Below are positions 1 through 12,102 of a stretch of 64,000 nucleotides of DNA, in pieces. The stretch is from Lunularia cruciata (Eukaryota; Streptophyta; Marchantiopsida; Lunulariales; Lunulariaceae). Numbering within the stretch: position 1 is the stretch's first letter; each line of letters starts with the position of its first letter. A program made the position numbers and the translations under genes. The stretch lies in the NCBI GenBank assembly GCA_948567375.1, contig OX419756.1:65982333-66046332 (forward strand). The letters run 5' to 3'. The notes under the pieces are model-generated. The model was not told where the DNA came from and did not search any database. It saw nothing but the letters and a program-made list of their open reading frames with translations.

Positions 1-2314
1 TCTTCTCCATATCTCGCAGCCAACTCTCGCTGCCAGAGTTGCTTCTTCTCCTCCATACTCTCCATCACCCGATCGAGCTCTTGATCCTTCGATGCTACTC
101 TCGCCATAGCATGGATGAGCTCTACTCTTGAATCAGCAAACTGCTGCTTCAAGATTTCAAATTCAGCTACTTGTCTCTCCCTTACGACGTCACTCTTCCT
201 CGCAAGATCCTCTCAATAGCTCAATTCTCTCCTTAGGTCTTTGATTACCTGACTTCTCTCCACTGCTTCCACTTGCAGTACTTCTCTCTCCTTCTCACCT
301 CGGGTTATACTCTTCTTCAACTCCAAGTTTTCTTCTTCTAATCTCGATACCACCTGCAATACAGTCTTTACCTCTGGACAAGTCGACTGCATCTCCTTCT
401 TCTTCTTCTCCAACTTCACCAACAGCGGGCATACTACCATCTGCAGGTAATCTACTCCATTACTGATACCTTGTCCTCTCTCGGAGTAGTCTCTCTTCTT
501 TCTTCGTGTTCTCCCGATTCTCGCCTTCTTCTTTGAAGCCTTCGTATCGGAATTGATGCTTCACTGCCCGAGCTTCCTTCTACTTCTTCCTTCACTCTAC
601 TTGGTCCTGCTTCCCCCTTCGCCTTACGTCTTGAGCGAATTCCTCGCTGTACTGCGATCTTCTTCTCCTCAAGCACCGGTACTTCATCTTCCAGCGCCGC
701 ATTGTCTTCAGCTTTTACCTCGGCTTGAATTTCTTCTTCGTATTCTTCAGGCGTTGGTGCCGAGGTCATTTCTCCACCAACTTCACTATCACTGCTTGTA
801 TCTCCACTCTGCAGTGTTAGCTTAGGTTCCTCCTCACGTTCCGAGTCCTCCATCTTGAGCTCGGCTTCGCCTTTTGAGTCTTCATCTTCCGACTCAATCA
901 CTACCATTCCTCGCCTCGGGTTATTTTTCTGCATCTTCCAAGGTTTCTTGTTTTCTTCGGCGTCTGCTTGCCAAGTTCTCTTCTTTGTCGGGGTACTTTC
1001 AACGACCTCCACGTTCTTCCCTGTCTTCGCGTAGTAATCATCTGCACTCCGGATTTAGAGAATGTATTGCTGCTCCTCCGCGTCGACTTCTCTTCTCAAA
1101 TTAGGATGGAAATGAGACACCATTCGATTATGCTCAGCCACATTGAGCAGATTTAACCCGAGGTAAAAGTGGGCTGCAAATGGTACGATGTAGTGTGGAG
1201 GTGACTTATCTCGCAGATTCCACACCATCTGCCTCGTTCTTCCGTGAAAGCACCTTGCCCAATTTATCGGTTCTCCTGCAAATAACTTGTGAAAGAACAC
1301 CGCTTGGTGTTTCATCACATAGGTAGTTCTCTCCGGCTTCAGGAGGGCCATTAGTGCACTCACAATTCCCCTCCTCACTGGGTCCTTATAACTCTCAACT
1401 TTATACCCATTCTTCGTCCTCTTTGACGCGAAGGCTTCTCTCACCTCCTGCGTTTCTTGAGCTATCTCTCCTTTCCCCAAGAACGTGGCCCCCTGCTCCG
1501 AGCCTGCCTCCTTCCCGAGTACGAGTCTCCAATCCGACTCTGTCCAGCGAGCCGGATTTCCTCTCTTCCCTTCTTCCTCAGGACCATCGAGACATTTACT
1601 CTCGATGATTTCTGTCATGAATCCTGGAAAACTTATGTTCCAATTCCATGCCAGAAAGGTGATCCAAAGTCGGCTCAAGACTTCAATCCTCGCTACTACA
1701 TCTAATCTCCGAATTGCATGATTTCTCACTGCAAATTTGGAGTTCTTCTTCCCTCCTCCCATCTTTTCTACTTTCTTTTGGTCTCTCGATTTCTCTCTCT
1801 CGACTTCTCCCTTATGCACTAACCTGAGGCCAACGCTATGTCCCTTTCCCGGATCACCTGCAAGACGACTCCTCAATGGTGAAGGAAAATTGCTCGACAT
1901 TTCATTGTTGCAGTTTCGATTTTTATAGAGTTGCACTTCTTCGTCTTCCGTTACTTCGAGTTTCTACCGAGAAATCACACCTCTTGCATGCACCCGTTAC
2001 TGTCGCCCCATCTTCACGTGTATGAGCCGCCAATTTTGAAACCACCCCTTCTTGAATTTCTTGCCCTGACGAAAGGTTGTTAGACTGTCTTTGCCTCGGG
2101 TTGAGCTCCCCCCCCGATCCGAAGACAATTTACTTTGTATCGTTTGCTGACACGGCATTTCAGAGTACTTCGCCTTATGATCCGAGGTCACTTTACTTTG
2201 GGTTTCACCCCGAAGACAGTTTTCTTCGTCTTCTTTGGCCAACCAGGCGCAATCCGACTTCTCTACACACTTCTTCTGCTTTATTTTGAAAAAAACAAAA
2301 ATGTGGGCACCACA
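1..2314 (-). repeat. 3' LTR of element A (partial, runs off window)
   Basis: On the minus strand this LTR starts with TGTGGTGCCC at 2314, directly after the polypurine tract. It is the same length, to the base, as the matching part of the 5' LTR (10148-12461). About 1.47 kb more should lie left of the window. It carries the same coding stretches as the 5' LTR: the conserved N-terminal domain at about 1055-1936 and the acidic and coiled-coil part at about 213-1012. Confidence 0.93.
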
Positions 2315-2327
2315 TACCCCCTCCCTC
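2315..2327 (-). other. polypurine tract of element A
   Basis: On the minus strand a purine run, GAGGGAGGGGGTA, abuts the TG that starts the 3' LTR. This is the expected plus-strand priming site. The same tract, slightly changed, precedes the 3' LTR of C (32164-32175) and of I (62573-62585). Confidence 0.85.
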
Positions 2328-3591
2328 AAATGTGAGCGTCCCCGCGAACATAGACCTCGGGTGTCTTAGAAACTTCCGAGTCTATGGTCCAATATCTCCG
2401 AACTCTCCACCCGTTTAAGCGAGTGGCAAAAGGATTACCTTCCAAATCGACGAGTTGCAGGGATCCATTTTCGTAAAGATGACGAACTCGATAGGGACCC
2501 ATCCATCGCAAATGCAACTTGCCTGGAAAAAATATTCGGCGATTATCATATAACAAAACCAAATCCCCTTCTCGTACAGTCACAGGCTTGATTCTTTGAT
2601 CGTGCCTGACTTTCCGCTGTGCTTGTACTTCTTTCGTGGTTTGCATTGCATCGTCTCTTTTCTCTTGTAACCACATCAGTTGTTGAATCCAAAGATCCTG
2701 ACTTTCCTCTTCCGACATTCGTTCTTCGCACAGGACTCGATAAGTCGGAACTTCAAATTCAACTGGCAGTATGGGGTGCAAGCCATATGTCAAGAAGTAT
2801 GGAGTTTGTTTGGTTGTAATCTTCTCTGTTGTCCAATAGGCCCATAACGCGGCTGGTAATTTTGTATCCCAATCATAGGCATAATTGACAGTCACCTTAT
2901 TCAAAATTTTGCAAAGTAACCCATTCGCTTTTTCTGTTAAGCCATTCGCTTTTGGGTTATAAGGAGTCGTCTTCCGATGTTTAATCTGAAAATACTTGGT
3001 TAACTCCTCCATTACAGAGTTCAAAAAATGTGTTCCTCGGTCACTGACCAATTCCAGAGGACACCCATATCGGGAGATGATGTTTCAAAAGAAAAATTCC
3101 GCCACAGTTTCTGCATCATCTCTGCGAGTTGCTTCCGCTTCAACCATCTTGGTAGCGTAATCAGTGCAAACCAAAATATATCGCTTTCTTGTGACTTGGG
3201 TTACTGGTTGAATGGGACCCACAAAATCAATACCCCATTTCTCAAAGGGGGCCAAAGGCAAAATTGGTTTCAAAGGCCATTGAGAAGTGGCCGTCGGCTT
3301 CCCCGTTCTCTGACACGCATCATAGCTTCGAATATGAGCATGTACATCTTTGTACATTGTAGGCCACCAATACCCTACCAAAAGAATTTTCTTTACTGTA
3401 TTCTTCAGAGCATAGTGTCCTCCCGATGCCTCGGAGTGTAAAGATTCAATTACTCCTCCTACTTCGTATGACTCCAAGCATCGCCGAAGTACTTCATCTT
3501 CGCCCATCTTAAATAAAAATGCTGTGTTTAAGCTGGAACGGCCCCATTTTCCGGAGAAAGACTGCCCGCTGTTCCGGATCCATCCCCTCAA
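2326..3591 (-). mobile_element. integrase region of element A
   Basis: The minus-strand translation shows the parts of a Gypsy integrase. There is an HHCC zinc-binding region (GHYALKNTVKK ... YDACQRTGK), then the catalytic core with FVGPIQPVT, VCTDYATKMVEAEA, a VSDRGTHFLN block and NPKANGLTEKANG. Last comes a C-terminal domain with PGKLHLRWMGPYRV and NGWRVRRYW. The C-terminal block resembles non-chromoviral plant Gypsy integrases, and no chromodomain follows. It inserts the cDNA copy into host DNA. This is a fossil copy. Confidence 0.9.
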
Positions 3592-5029
3592 GACAATGGA
3601 GAGTATTCAGATAATTATATTCATCTGCATACCTTGTACTTCGCATTGTTGATAAGTGATACAACTCTTTGTCAGGGAACCGATCGTCAATTTCCCACTC
3701 CTGGTCTTGAGTGTCTAACCTGGACAGGAAGTCCGCATTCGAATGCGAAGCTCCCTTCCTTACTTGTACAGTATACATGAACTCTTGTAATAACAAGATC
3801 CATCTTGCAATTCGTCCCGATAAATCTGCCTTCTTGACCAGATGTTGCAATGCATAATGGTCAACATAGAAGACAAACTCATACCCCAACAAATAATGCC
3901 GAAATTTCTTGCAGGCATACACCATTCCGAGTGCTTCTCTTTCCGTCGTTGAATAATGCTTTTTAGAAACTGAAAGTTGTCGGCTGGCGTAATACACCAG
4001 GTAGTCTTTCTTCTTCTCGTCCTTTTGACTTAAGACAACCCCGATTGCCATGGATGAAGTATCCACATACACATGAAAAGGGATGTCCCAATTTGGGGCC
4101 CTCATGACTGGTGCTTCAACCAGTTTCTTCTTCAACACCTGGAAGGCTTCTTCTTGATGTGCTTCCCACAGATAGTCTTCGGATTTCTTCAGAAGCTTTG
4201 TAAGTGGTGCAGCAAGCACTGCATAGTTTGACACGAAGCGTCTGTAATATCCGACATGTCCCAAGAAGGCTCTCAACTCCCGGATGTTCTTCGGGGATTC
4301 CAAAGCTGCGATTATTTTAACCTTCTCAACATCGACTTCAATACCTCGGCTTGACACCCGATGCCCCAGAAGAATTCCCTCCTTCATTGCGAAGAAGCAT
4401 TTCTCCGGGTGTAATGACAAGCTGGCAAAACGACACCTTTCAAACATTTGGCGAAGGTAATCTCTATGTACATCCCGTCGTCCAAACACACAAAAGTCAT
4501 CAATAAAAACTTCGACAAATTTGCGCAGGAAATCTTTAAAGATCAAATTCATCATCCGCTGGAAAGTAGCGGGAGCATTACACAACCCAAAGGGCATTTG
4601 ATTGTAAGCAAAAGTGCCCCAATCGGTCGTGAATGTAGTTTTATCCTTGTCTTCTTCCCGAATGGATACTTGATTGTACCCTGAAAATCCATCAAGAAAA
4701 CTATAACAAGGATGCCCAGCTACTTGGTCTAAGATTGTATCGGTAAAAGGCAAGGGATGATGATCTTTCCTTGTGACTGCGTTCAATTTTTGAAAGTCTT
4801 GGCACACTCGGATCTTCCCTGTTTTCTTCTTCGGGACAATGACAATGGGGGAGACCCATTCACTGCTTAAGACAGGGAAGATGATTCCGGCCCCTAAGTA
4901 CTTATCAATTTCATCTTTTACCCAGAGCGAGTACTTCGGGTTCAAGCGGTATTGTCGCTGCCAAACCGGAACTGCACCTTCAATCAAATCAATCCGGTGT
5001 TCTCCAAATTCTCGTGGAATACCCGGCAT
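3509..5029 (-). mobile_element. reverse transcriptase - RNase H region of element A
   Basis: The translation has the standard Gypsy RT blocks: SEWVSPIVIVPKKKTGKIRV, FLDGFSGYNQV, QMPFGLCNAPATFQR and the catalytic FIDDFCVFG. The RNase H part follows (FHVYVDTSSMAIG, YYASRQLS, TEREALGMVYACKKFRHYLL, VDHYALQHLV). It copies the element RNA into DNA and removes the RNA strand. The nearest relative in the window is the C copy at 29688-31013. B's RT (22323-24314) is clearly different. Confidence 0.93.
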
Positions 5030-5148
5030 TTGATCAATCGGCCACGCAAATACATCCTAGAATTCTATAAACAGGGCAGTGTATCTTGCCAACTCCTCCG
5101 AAGTAACTATCTTTGAGATTTTTAAAATTTCTCCTTCAGTGAGTAACA

Positions 5149-5344
5149 CCCCGGCAGCGGCGCCAAAAAATCATGTGACAACCCGGCAAATATCACTTTT
5201 GCAATAATCGGGTAAGTAAAGTTCGTTCCCCACAGAGATACGAGTCAGAAATGTCCAAATACGAAGCAAAGTAACAATTTCAGTTCTTCTTGAGTTCTTC
5301 TTTAGTCTCTCTGGTAGAAACCACACCCAGAAGAGAGTAACACC
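5149..5344 (-). repeat. primer site plus LTR-tip fragment lodged inside element A pol
   Basis: This piece repeats 8657-8850: the tRNA-Asp primer site, the short A-rich spacer and the first 169 bases of the LTR edge (TGTGACAACCCGGC onward). It lies between the protease and RT regions, far from the element's own ends. The ten bases GAGTAACACC occur at both edges (5141-5150 and 5335-5344). Ordinary retrotransposon insertion would leave whole LTRs and a 5-bp duplication, so strand transfer during reverse transcription, or a repair event using the short match, is the likelier origin. Confidence 0.85.
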
Positions 5345-6057
5345 TCTTGATAGTCATCAGGGTTGATGACTCCTTCAACGTGGCTTACTCGGCTTATCCC
5401 GAGGCGAGCGGCCATCAAACCCCCTCCCTCCAAGTCAGGTTCACCCGAGGCGAGGTCATATGGATCTTCATTGTCAGCCTCTACCTCGTAGCATTTCAAG
5501 TAATTAACTTGGACTTCTTCTTCGGATTCGTCTGAAGACGAAGACAATGAATCCTCGGACTCGTCCTCCTCTTCTGACGAACTTGTTTCCCTGAGATGGG
5601 GAACCTTCGTCCAACTCACAGTCACCAGCTTCTGATCCTTGGATGAAATGTCCTTGAATCTTAACTTCTGCTGATGCCAATCCACTACAACTTGGGCACT
5701 ATACAACCAGGGTCTGCCGATCAACAGAGGGTAACCAGTTTTTGTCACTGGCCGCAACACAATGTAATTCAACTTGAAGGGTACCCCTCCAATGATCGTG
5801 GTAATGTTCGACAGCATGCCCAAGGGCCGTCTCCTGGTTTGGTCTGCAAACTTCAAAACTCGGGGTGTTGGTTCAAACGTATGATACCCGAGTCGATTCG
5901 TAGTATCTTCAGTCATGACATTCACACCGGACCCAGAGTCAATGGGTATCAATGTGATCATGCAACCTGCAATCTCCACGTCTACCTTGGGAGATCCCAA
6001 ATCTTCTTGTTCAATACGATAGATAGCAGGCAGGTCCTTCTTTGACATCAACCTCAC
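5345..6057 (-). mobile_element. aspartic protease region of element A
   Basis: The minus-strand translation has a retropepsin active-site region, IPIDSGSGVNVMTED. A second strand block, IIGGVPFKLNYIVLRPVTK, and a flap-side GYPLLIGRPWLYSAQVVVDW follow. An acidic serine-rich linker comes after these and leads toward the RT. The protein would process the Gag-Pol polyprotein. The same protease is found in C, split across 18365-18437 and 28891 onward. Confidence 0.88.
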
Positions 6058-6105
6058 CTTCTTGAGGGCCGAATTAAGCTGTCTCTTGTAAAGCTTGTTA
6101 TCTTC

Positions 6106-8640
6106 TTACAATTGCTTAAATGTAACATTGGCATTTGTGGTGGCCAAGTCGGCTATAATATCATATTGGGGAACTCCTCCCAATTTGACCGTCTTCGTCT
6201 TCGGCTTTGAGTCCGAGGACTCTCCATGCTCCCTCTTGATGTCGGGACGCTTCAAAATGGTGACGGGCTTGCTGATGGCCTTAACCCAAGCTTCCTCGGG
6301 TTGGCCTACCTCGGCTTGAATCAGACCCTTTACTTCGGATCGGATGTCCGCCGGAAAAATTGGAGACTTCATCTTCGTCTCTTCTTCCAAACTTAGTTCC
6401 CGAGTCCTTAGTAATGCCTCCGTTAATTCTTTCTGCAAGGCTTTAGCTTTAGCTTTTGCAAGGATCTTTTCCTCCTTGGCCGAAAGAATTGCTTTTGGGC
6501 GTTGTCTCTTTGCCTTTCGGGAAGACGACGAGGTCGTACTCAGTTCTTCGGGATCACGCTTCTTCTTGGTGGAGCGTGTCTCAACTTTCAAAATTTCAAG
6601 GTCTGGCCATTCTCCTTCTGAGGCCGGACTCCCTTCGTGAGGTCTTTCTTCCTCAAGAGTTATACAATTCACATTCGTATCCCCCTTCGGCTGAAGTGCT
6701 GCACGCTCAGCGGGGGTCTGTACATATTTTACAAGAGGCTTTGGGTTCAGCGGGTGAGGGCATTGGTTGCCCGTATGCCCCGATCCTTTACAATTTCCAC
6801 ACAGGGGAACGTACCCAATTTGCCTTCTTGGCTCGAGACAATTTGGAGACCAATGTCCCATCGAGCCACAATTATAACAAGCGTCGGGCGCAACATTCTG
6901 AGGGCGATTTTGGTTGCTCATCGGTGGTCTTCGTGCAGGAGCATTGGGGTTATACTCCCTGGGTCCCAACCTCGGACCTTGATATGATGTGCTCGGTTGA
7001 GGCTGTACCTCTTGAGTTTGATACACCGCCTCTTTGTCATCGTCTTGGTTCCATCCCGGAACCCAATCAATTTGCTGCACCGGGAATGCATTACGAGTAT
7101 TGCATTTTGTGTTGGCGTGGCCGGATTTTCCACAGGCGGTGCACCACACATTAGATCGTCCAAATGCGGGGGCCTTTCTTCGGTCCTTAGCCCCAATCAT
7201 CTGGATCTTGAAATCTGAAAAATCCTTGATGAGGGCATCCAGCTTCGTATCCGCCTTATGTACAGTCTTGGCTGGTGACATCACTGGTTTCTTCGCTCCA
7301 CGTCTTCTGACTCGTCTTGGCTTTGATTCTTCTTCGGATTCCGAAGAAGAGCTTGAAGACGTAGAGGATTTGTCCGAAGAAGGGGAGGTACTACACGAAG
7401 CTCTCCTTCTGGGCTTCTTGCCCTTCTTCTCCCGATTTCTCCCGTTACCGGTAGAGTGAGAGTGTGCCGCTTCATAACGAGCGACATGTTTGAGTAATTT
7501 ATCGAGGGAAGTTACATTCCTCTCCTTGGCAAAGATTCGTATCTCTGGTGACAGGCCCCCGAGGAACCAGGTAATGGCTTGGGCATCGGAGTATCCCACC
7601 ACCCCCGATTGCTTGGGAACTCGGTTCAATAATGCCATGAACCGCTCAGAGTAGTCTCTCAACTTCTCCTTCTTGCCTCGTTCCAAATCGTTTAGTGCCG
7701 CGAAGACACTCATATCATAGTCAACTTCCCGGAATCGTTCCAGGAAGTTGTTTCTCAAGTTTGCCCAGTCCGATGGTACAAACCCCTTCTGAGTCACATG
7801 CGTGTACTAGCTCCGAGCTTTCTTGCAAAGCAGACTTGGAAAAATTCTTAGTCGATCCGCCGAGTCATGCTCCTTGTTAGCAAAGGAGATGACTTTGAAT
7901 TCTTCGATGAATTCATCGGGGTCTTTGTCTTGTTCCGTCCCCTTATACTTCTGATAGGCGTGTCGGGTGACAAGAAGCAAAGTCATCATTTGATGCACTG
8001 GGATCGGCTGAGGGAATGTAGAACTTGACGGAACGGAAGAATTGGCTGGAATTGACGCCGTGTTGTCAGCCCAGGGATTCAAATTCGTCAAATTCAACAC
8101 AGGGTCTTCTTCGACAATTTCTACTCTGAGAGGGTTGACTTCAACCCGAGTGGAAGATTCAGGATCAACACCTTCAATAAGTTCTTCCAAATTCCTTCAG
8201 GACAACCGAGGAATCGTTCGTAGAAGATGTTGACACTCGTCTTCAGTAAGTGTGCGTGCTGTCTTTTCTCAAACAAAGGTCTTCAAGGAAACAACTTCCT
8301 TTACAGCTCTAGGGGAAGTTGGGGTACTGGGCCGCAATGCATATGTTTGCCCACTCGATTCTTTCTTCTTCTTGGAAGAAGAGGGAGATGCAAAGTAGCC
8401 TTGCCAACCGCCTTCGCGTTTCTTGTGATCAAGTTCTCGCAGGGCTTCTTGCACTTCGTGAAGGAGTTGAAACTCCAACGCCTCTTGCTCAGTTTCGTCA
8501 ACGATGGATGAGACATTCAGACGTTCGTCTTCTTCACGCTGAAGTGCTCATCTTCGGGCTCTCTCTTCCCGTTGTTCTTTCAATCCAGACATTCATATTG
8601 CCTTGATACCCAGTGTTCAATTTGGCTTCGTATTCTTCCA
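6106..8640 (-). mobile_element. gag region of element A
   Basis: This is the capsid and nucleocapsid region. The retrotransposon Gag core is visible in blocks such as LRDYSERFMALLNRVP and AITWFLGGLSPEIRIFAKER. A basic, serine-rich stretch follows, then three CCHC zinc knuckles: CTACGKSGHANTKC, CYNCGSMGHWSPNC and CGNCKGSGHTGNQC. A long charged Lys/Glu-rich tail ends near NANVTFKQL, just before the protease. Upstream the region extends toward the primer site as a charged helical stretch (about 8269-8516). Confidence 0.88.
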
Positions 8641-8656
8641 CTTCCAAGATTTGTAT

Positions 8657-8673
8657 CCCCGGCAGCGGCGCCA
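8657..8673 (-). other. primer-binding site of element A (tRNA-Asp)
   Basis: On the minus strand the bases TGGCGCCGCTGCCGGGG lie eight bases inside the 5' LTR. From memory of plant tRNA-Asp, whose 3' end is CCCCGGCAACGGCGCCA, this pairs with one mismatch. Plant Athila/Tat-type elements often use this tRNA. Confidence 0.85.
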
Positions 8674-9474
8674 AAAAATCATGTGACAACCCGGCAAATA
8701 TCACTTTTGCGGTAATCGGGTAAGTAAAGTTCGTTCCCGTAGAGATACGAGTCAGAAATGTCCAAATATGAAGCAAAGTAACAATTTCAGTTCTTCTTGA
8801 GTTTTTCTTTAGTCTCTCAAGTAGAAACCACACCCAAAAGAGAGTAACAAGCATTGACTTGCAGTCTTGTCACAAATTAACACTCCAAAATCACAACTCC
8901 ATCAATTATTTCCAAACAAACTTGATTTGTGATGATTCAGGCTCTCCCGAAAACGGCACTTCACTGCAAAACGACTTCGCCTCAGAATTGTGTTCCACCC
9001 TTCCACTGAAGGCACAACTTCCTCGATCAAAATTGCTTCACATCAACTTCGCACTACACTCACAAATGCAGAATACTATCAACACTACAATTCCTCTCAG
9101 ATCTGTCAAGGCATTGCATCGATGCACTTCACTCAGGATCAAACACACAGAATGAAGATCAAGGCTATGGAATCCAACATCCAACAAGCACTCTGATTGC
9201 ACTTCGAATTTCTCCAAACATTCACAAACACAATCGCAAAGTTGATACTCGGAATCAAGCTCAAGCAACGAGCACTGCTTCACAGCACTTCGCTTTATCT
9301 ATTCTCAGAAATAATGAGCACTGAACAACAATTTCATGCGAATGCCACTCTTAAATAGTGAAGCAATCGACAATTCTAACAACTATACCGTTTCTACATC
9401 AACTGTTCTAACTTGTAGATCCGAAATGACAATGCACCTCTTCATATCTGCCCCTTCAAATCTCAAATCGGTTA

Positions 9475-10299
9475 CTAATCCAATCCGATGTCTACTTCTT
9501 CCTCGGCTTTCAAACCCGAACCCAAAGTAATCTTACTTCCTACTATTCTATCCTCGGGTTTCACAACTCTTACATCTTCTACCAGATCCAGCAATTCTCT
9601 TTCCTGATTTGAAATTGCACTAGCGGGTAATCTATCTAATTCTTCATCTTTCGACCCACTCTTCTCTACTGTCGCTGAGGCCAACTCCGAAGACATTTGG
9701 ATCCCGATGTCATCTACGTCGGGTTTTGCTTTAACATCCTGCCAAAGCTTTTCTAACTCTATTCTTACTAAGTCTTATCTAATCGTGATATTGTCTTCTA
9801 CTTCTTAGATCTTCCTATCTACACGAGTTCTCAATTTAATCAACAAGGCATTCAGATCTGTATCTTTCGCTTGCCTTCGCCTCGTCTCCTGCACTAACAG
9901 CTTCAACTCGTGCAGACGCGCTTCTTCAATTCAAACGCTGGTCTCTATACTTAGCATCGCGTTTACCCTGAGGACTATCTCCTGCAATGGCTCTAATCTT
10001 GTCTTCCTTTCTCGTTCCCGATCTGCAAGCCATTCCTCTCTGTACATCGCCAACTCTTCTTCAAATTTGGCCTTCACCGCGTCCTTCTCTTTCTCCTTCT
10101 ATGCAACCTTTTCTTCCTGATTACAAAGTAAGTCTCGTAATCTCTCTTCTTCTCCATATCTCACAGCCAACTCTTGCTGCCAGAGTTGCTTCTTCTCCTC
10201 CATACTCTCCATCACCCGATCGAGCTCTTGATCCTTCGATGCTACTCTCGCCATAGCATGGATGAGCTCTACTCTTGAATCAGCAAACTGCTGCTTCAA
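9475..10299 (-). mobile_element. LTR-borne coiled-coil coding tail (element A 5' LTR)
   Basis: Charged helical coding continues toward the LTR end, with MARVASKDQELDRVMESMEE, KKQLWQQELAVRYGEEERL and, nearest the end, an acidic segment (RELLDLVEDVRVVKPEDR, KAEEEVDIG). The same order of motifs occurs in D (25499-26767) and in C's LTR (34383-35200). This copy is broken. Confidence 0.65.
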
Positions 10300-10359
10300 G
10301 ATTTCAAATTCAGCTACTTGTCTCTCCCTTACGACGTCACTCTTCCTCGCAAGATCCTC

Positions 10360-11160
10360 TCAATAGCTCAATTCTGTCCTCAAGTCTTTGATTACCTGAC
10401 TTCTCTCCACTGCTTCCACTTGCAGTACTTCTCTCTCCTTCTCACCTCGGGTAATACTCTTCTTCAACTCCGAGTTTTTTTCTTCTAATCTCGATACCAC
10501 CTGCAATACAGTCTTTACCTCTGGACAAGTCGACTGCATCTCCTTCTTCTTCTTCTCCAACTTCACCAACAGCGGGCATACTACCATCTGCAGGTAATCT
10601 ACTCCATTACTGATACCTTCGTCCTCTCTCGGAGTAGTCTCTCTTCTTTCTTCGTGTTCTCCCGATTCTCGCCTTCTTCTTTGAAGCCTTTGTATCGGAA
10701 TTGATGCTTCACTGCCCGAGCTTCCTTCTACTTCTTCCTTCACTCTACTTGGTCCTGCTTCCCCCTTTGCCTTACGTCTCGAGCAAATTCCTCGCTGTAC
10801 TGCGATCTTCTTCTCCTCAAGCACCGGTACTTTGTCTTCCAGAGCCGCATTGTCTTCGGCTTTTACCTCGGCTTGAATTTCTTCTTCGTATTCTTCAGGC
10901 GTTGGTGCCGAGGTCATTTCTCCACCGACTTCACTATCACTGCTTGTATCTCCACTCTGCAGTGTCAGCTTAGGTTCCTCCTCACGTTCCGAGTCCTCCG
11001 TCTTGAGCTCGGCTTCGCCTTCTGAGTCTTCATCTTCCGACTCAATCACCACCATTCCTCGCCTCGGGTTATTTTTCTGCATCTTCCGAGGTTTCTTGTT
11101 TTCTTTGGCATCTGCTTGCCGAGTTCTCTTCTTCGTCGGGGTACTTTCAACGACCTCCAC
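10360..11160 (-). mobile_element. LTR-borne ORF, acidic and coiled-coil part (element A 5' LTR)
   Basis: About 266 codons in the sense direction. The order is a basic, NLS-like start (TPTKKRTRQADAKENKKPRK), acidic serine-rich tracts (VVIESEDEDSEGEAEL, EDSEREEEPKL), a basic patch (RRLQRRRRES in sister copies) and a heptad-rich helix (YLQMVVCPLLVKLEKKKKEM, RLEEKNSELKKSITRGEKE). More coiled-coil coding follows to about 9475. No membrane segment is visible, so it does not look like an Env protein. Nuclear localisation and self-association are inferences from composition. Confidence 0.75.
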
Positions 11161-11202
11161 GTTCTTCCCTGTCTTTGCGTAGTAATCATCTGCGCTCCGG
11201 AT

Positions 11203-12102
11203 TTAGAGAATGTATTGCTGCTCCTCCGTGTCGACTTCTCTTCTCAAATCAGGATGGAAATGAGACACCATTCGATTACGCTCAGCCACATTGAGCAGAT
11301 TTAACCCGAGGTAAAAGTGGGCTGCAAATGGTACGATGTAGTGTGGAGGCGACTTATCTCGCAGATTCCACACCATCTGCCTCGTTCTTCCGTGAAAGCA
11401 CCTTGCCCAATTTATCGGTTCTCCTGCAAATAACTTGTGAAAGAACACCGCTTGGTGTTTCATCACATAGGTAGTTCTCTCCGGCTTCAGGAGGGCCATT
11501 AGTGCACTCACAATTCCCCTCCTCACTGGGTCCTTATAACTCTCAACTTTATACCCATTCTTCGTCCTCTTTGACGCGAAGACTTCTCTCACCTCCTGCG
11601 TTTCTTGAGCTATCTCTCCTTTCCCCAAGAACGTGGCCCCCTGCTCCGAGCCTGCCTCCTTCCCGAGTACGAGTCTCCAATCCGACTCTGTCCAGCGAGC
11701 CGGATTTCCTCTCTTCCCTTCTTCCTCGGGACCATCAAGACATTTACTCTCAATGATTTCTGTCATGAATCCTGGAAAACTTATGTTCCAATTCCATGCC
11801 AGAAAGGTGATCCGAAGTCGGCTCAAGACTTCGATCCTCGCTACTACATCTAATCTCCAAATTGCATGATTTCTCACTGCAAATTCGGAGTTCTTCTTCC
11901 CTCCTCCCATCTCTTTTGCTTTCTTTTGGTCTCTCGATTTCTCTCTCTCGACTTCTCCCTTACGCACTAACCCGAGGCCAACGCTATGTCCCTTTCCCCG
12001 ATCACCTGCAAGACGACTCCTCAACGGCGAAGGAAAATTGCTCGACATTTCATCGTTGCAGTTTCGATTTTTATAGAGTTGCACTTCTTCGTCTTCCGTC
12101 AC
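11203..12102 (-). mobile_element. LTR-borne ORF, N-terminal conserved domain (element A 5' LTR)
   Basis: This sense-strand coding stretch of about 300 codons lies wholly inside the LTR. It opens with a basic segment (MSSNFPSPLRSRLAGD, GGGKKNSEFAVRNH). A conserved globular-looking domain follows, with VARIEVLSRLRITFLAWNWN, TESDWRLVLGKEA, NGYKVESYKDPVRRG, HQAVFFHKLFAGEPINWARC and PPHYIVPFAAHFYLGLNLL. I do not recognise it with certainty. Its layout faintly recalls the plant 'putative transposon protein' modules found beside Gypsy elements, which is only a guess. The same domain occurs in the LTRs of C, D, G, H, E and I. Confidence 0.8.

Noticed and set aside
6456-7459. Plus-strand ORFs over the gag of A
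   Set aside because: They overlap a recognisable gag on the other strand and show no domain; antisense shadows of a charged, codon-biased region.
10360-11160. Host structural coiled-coil (SMC- or myosin-like) gene
   Set aside because: The same sequence recurs in at least five places, always within TG...CA bounded LTRs, so it belongs to the element. Coil similarity to host proteins is not evidence of homology.
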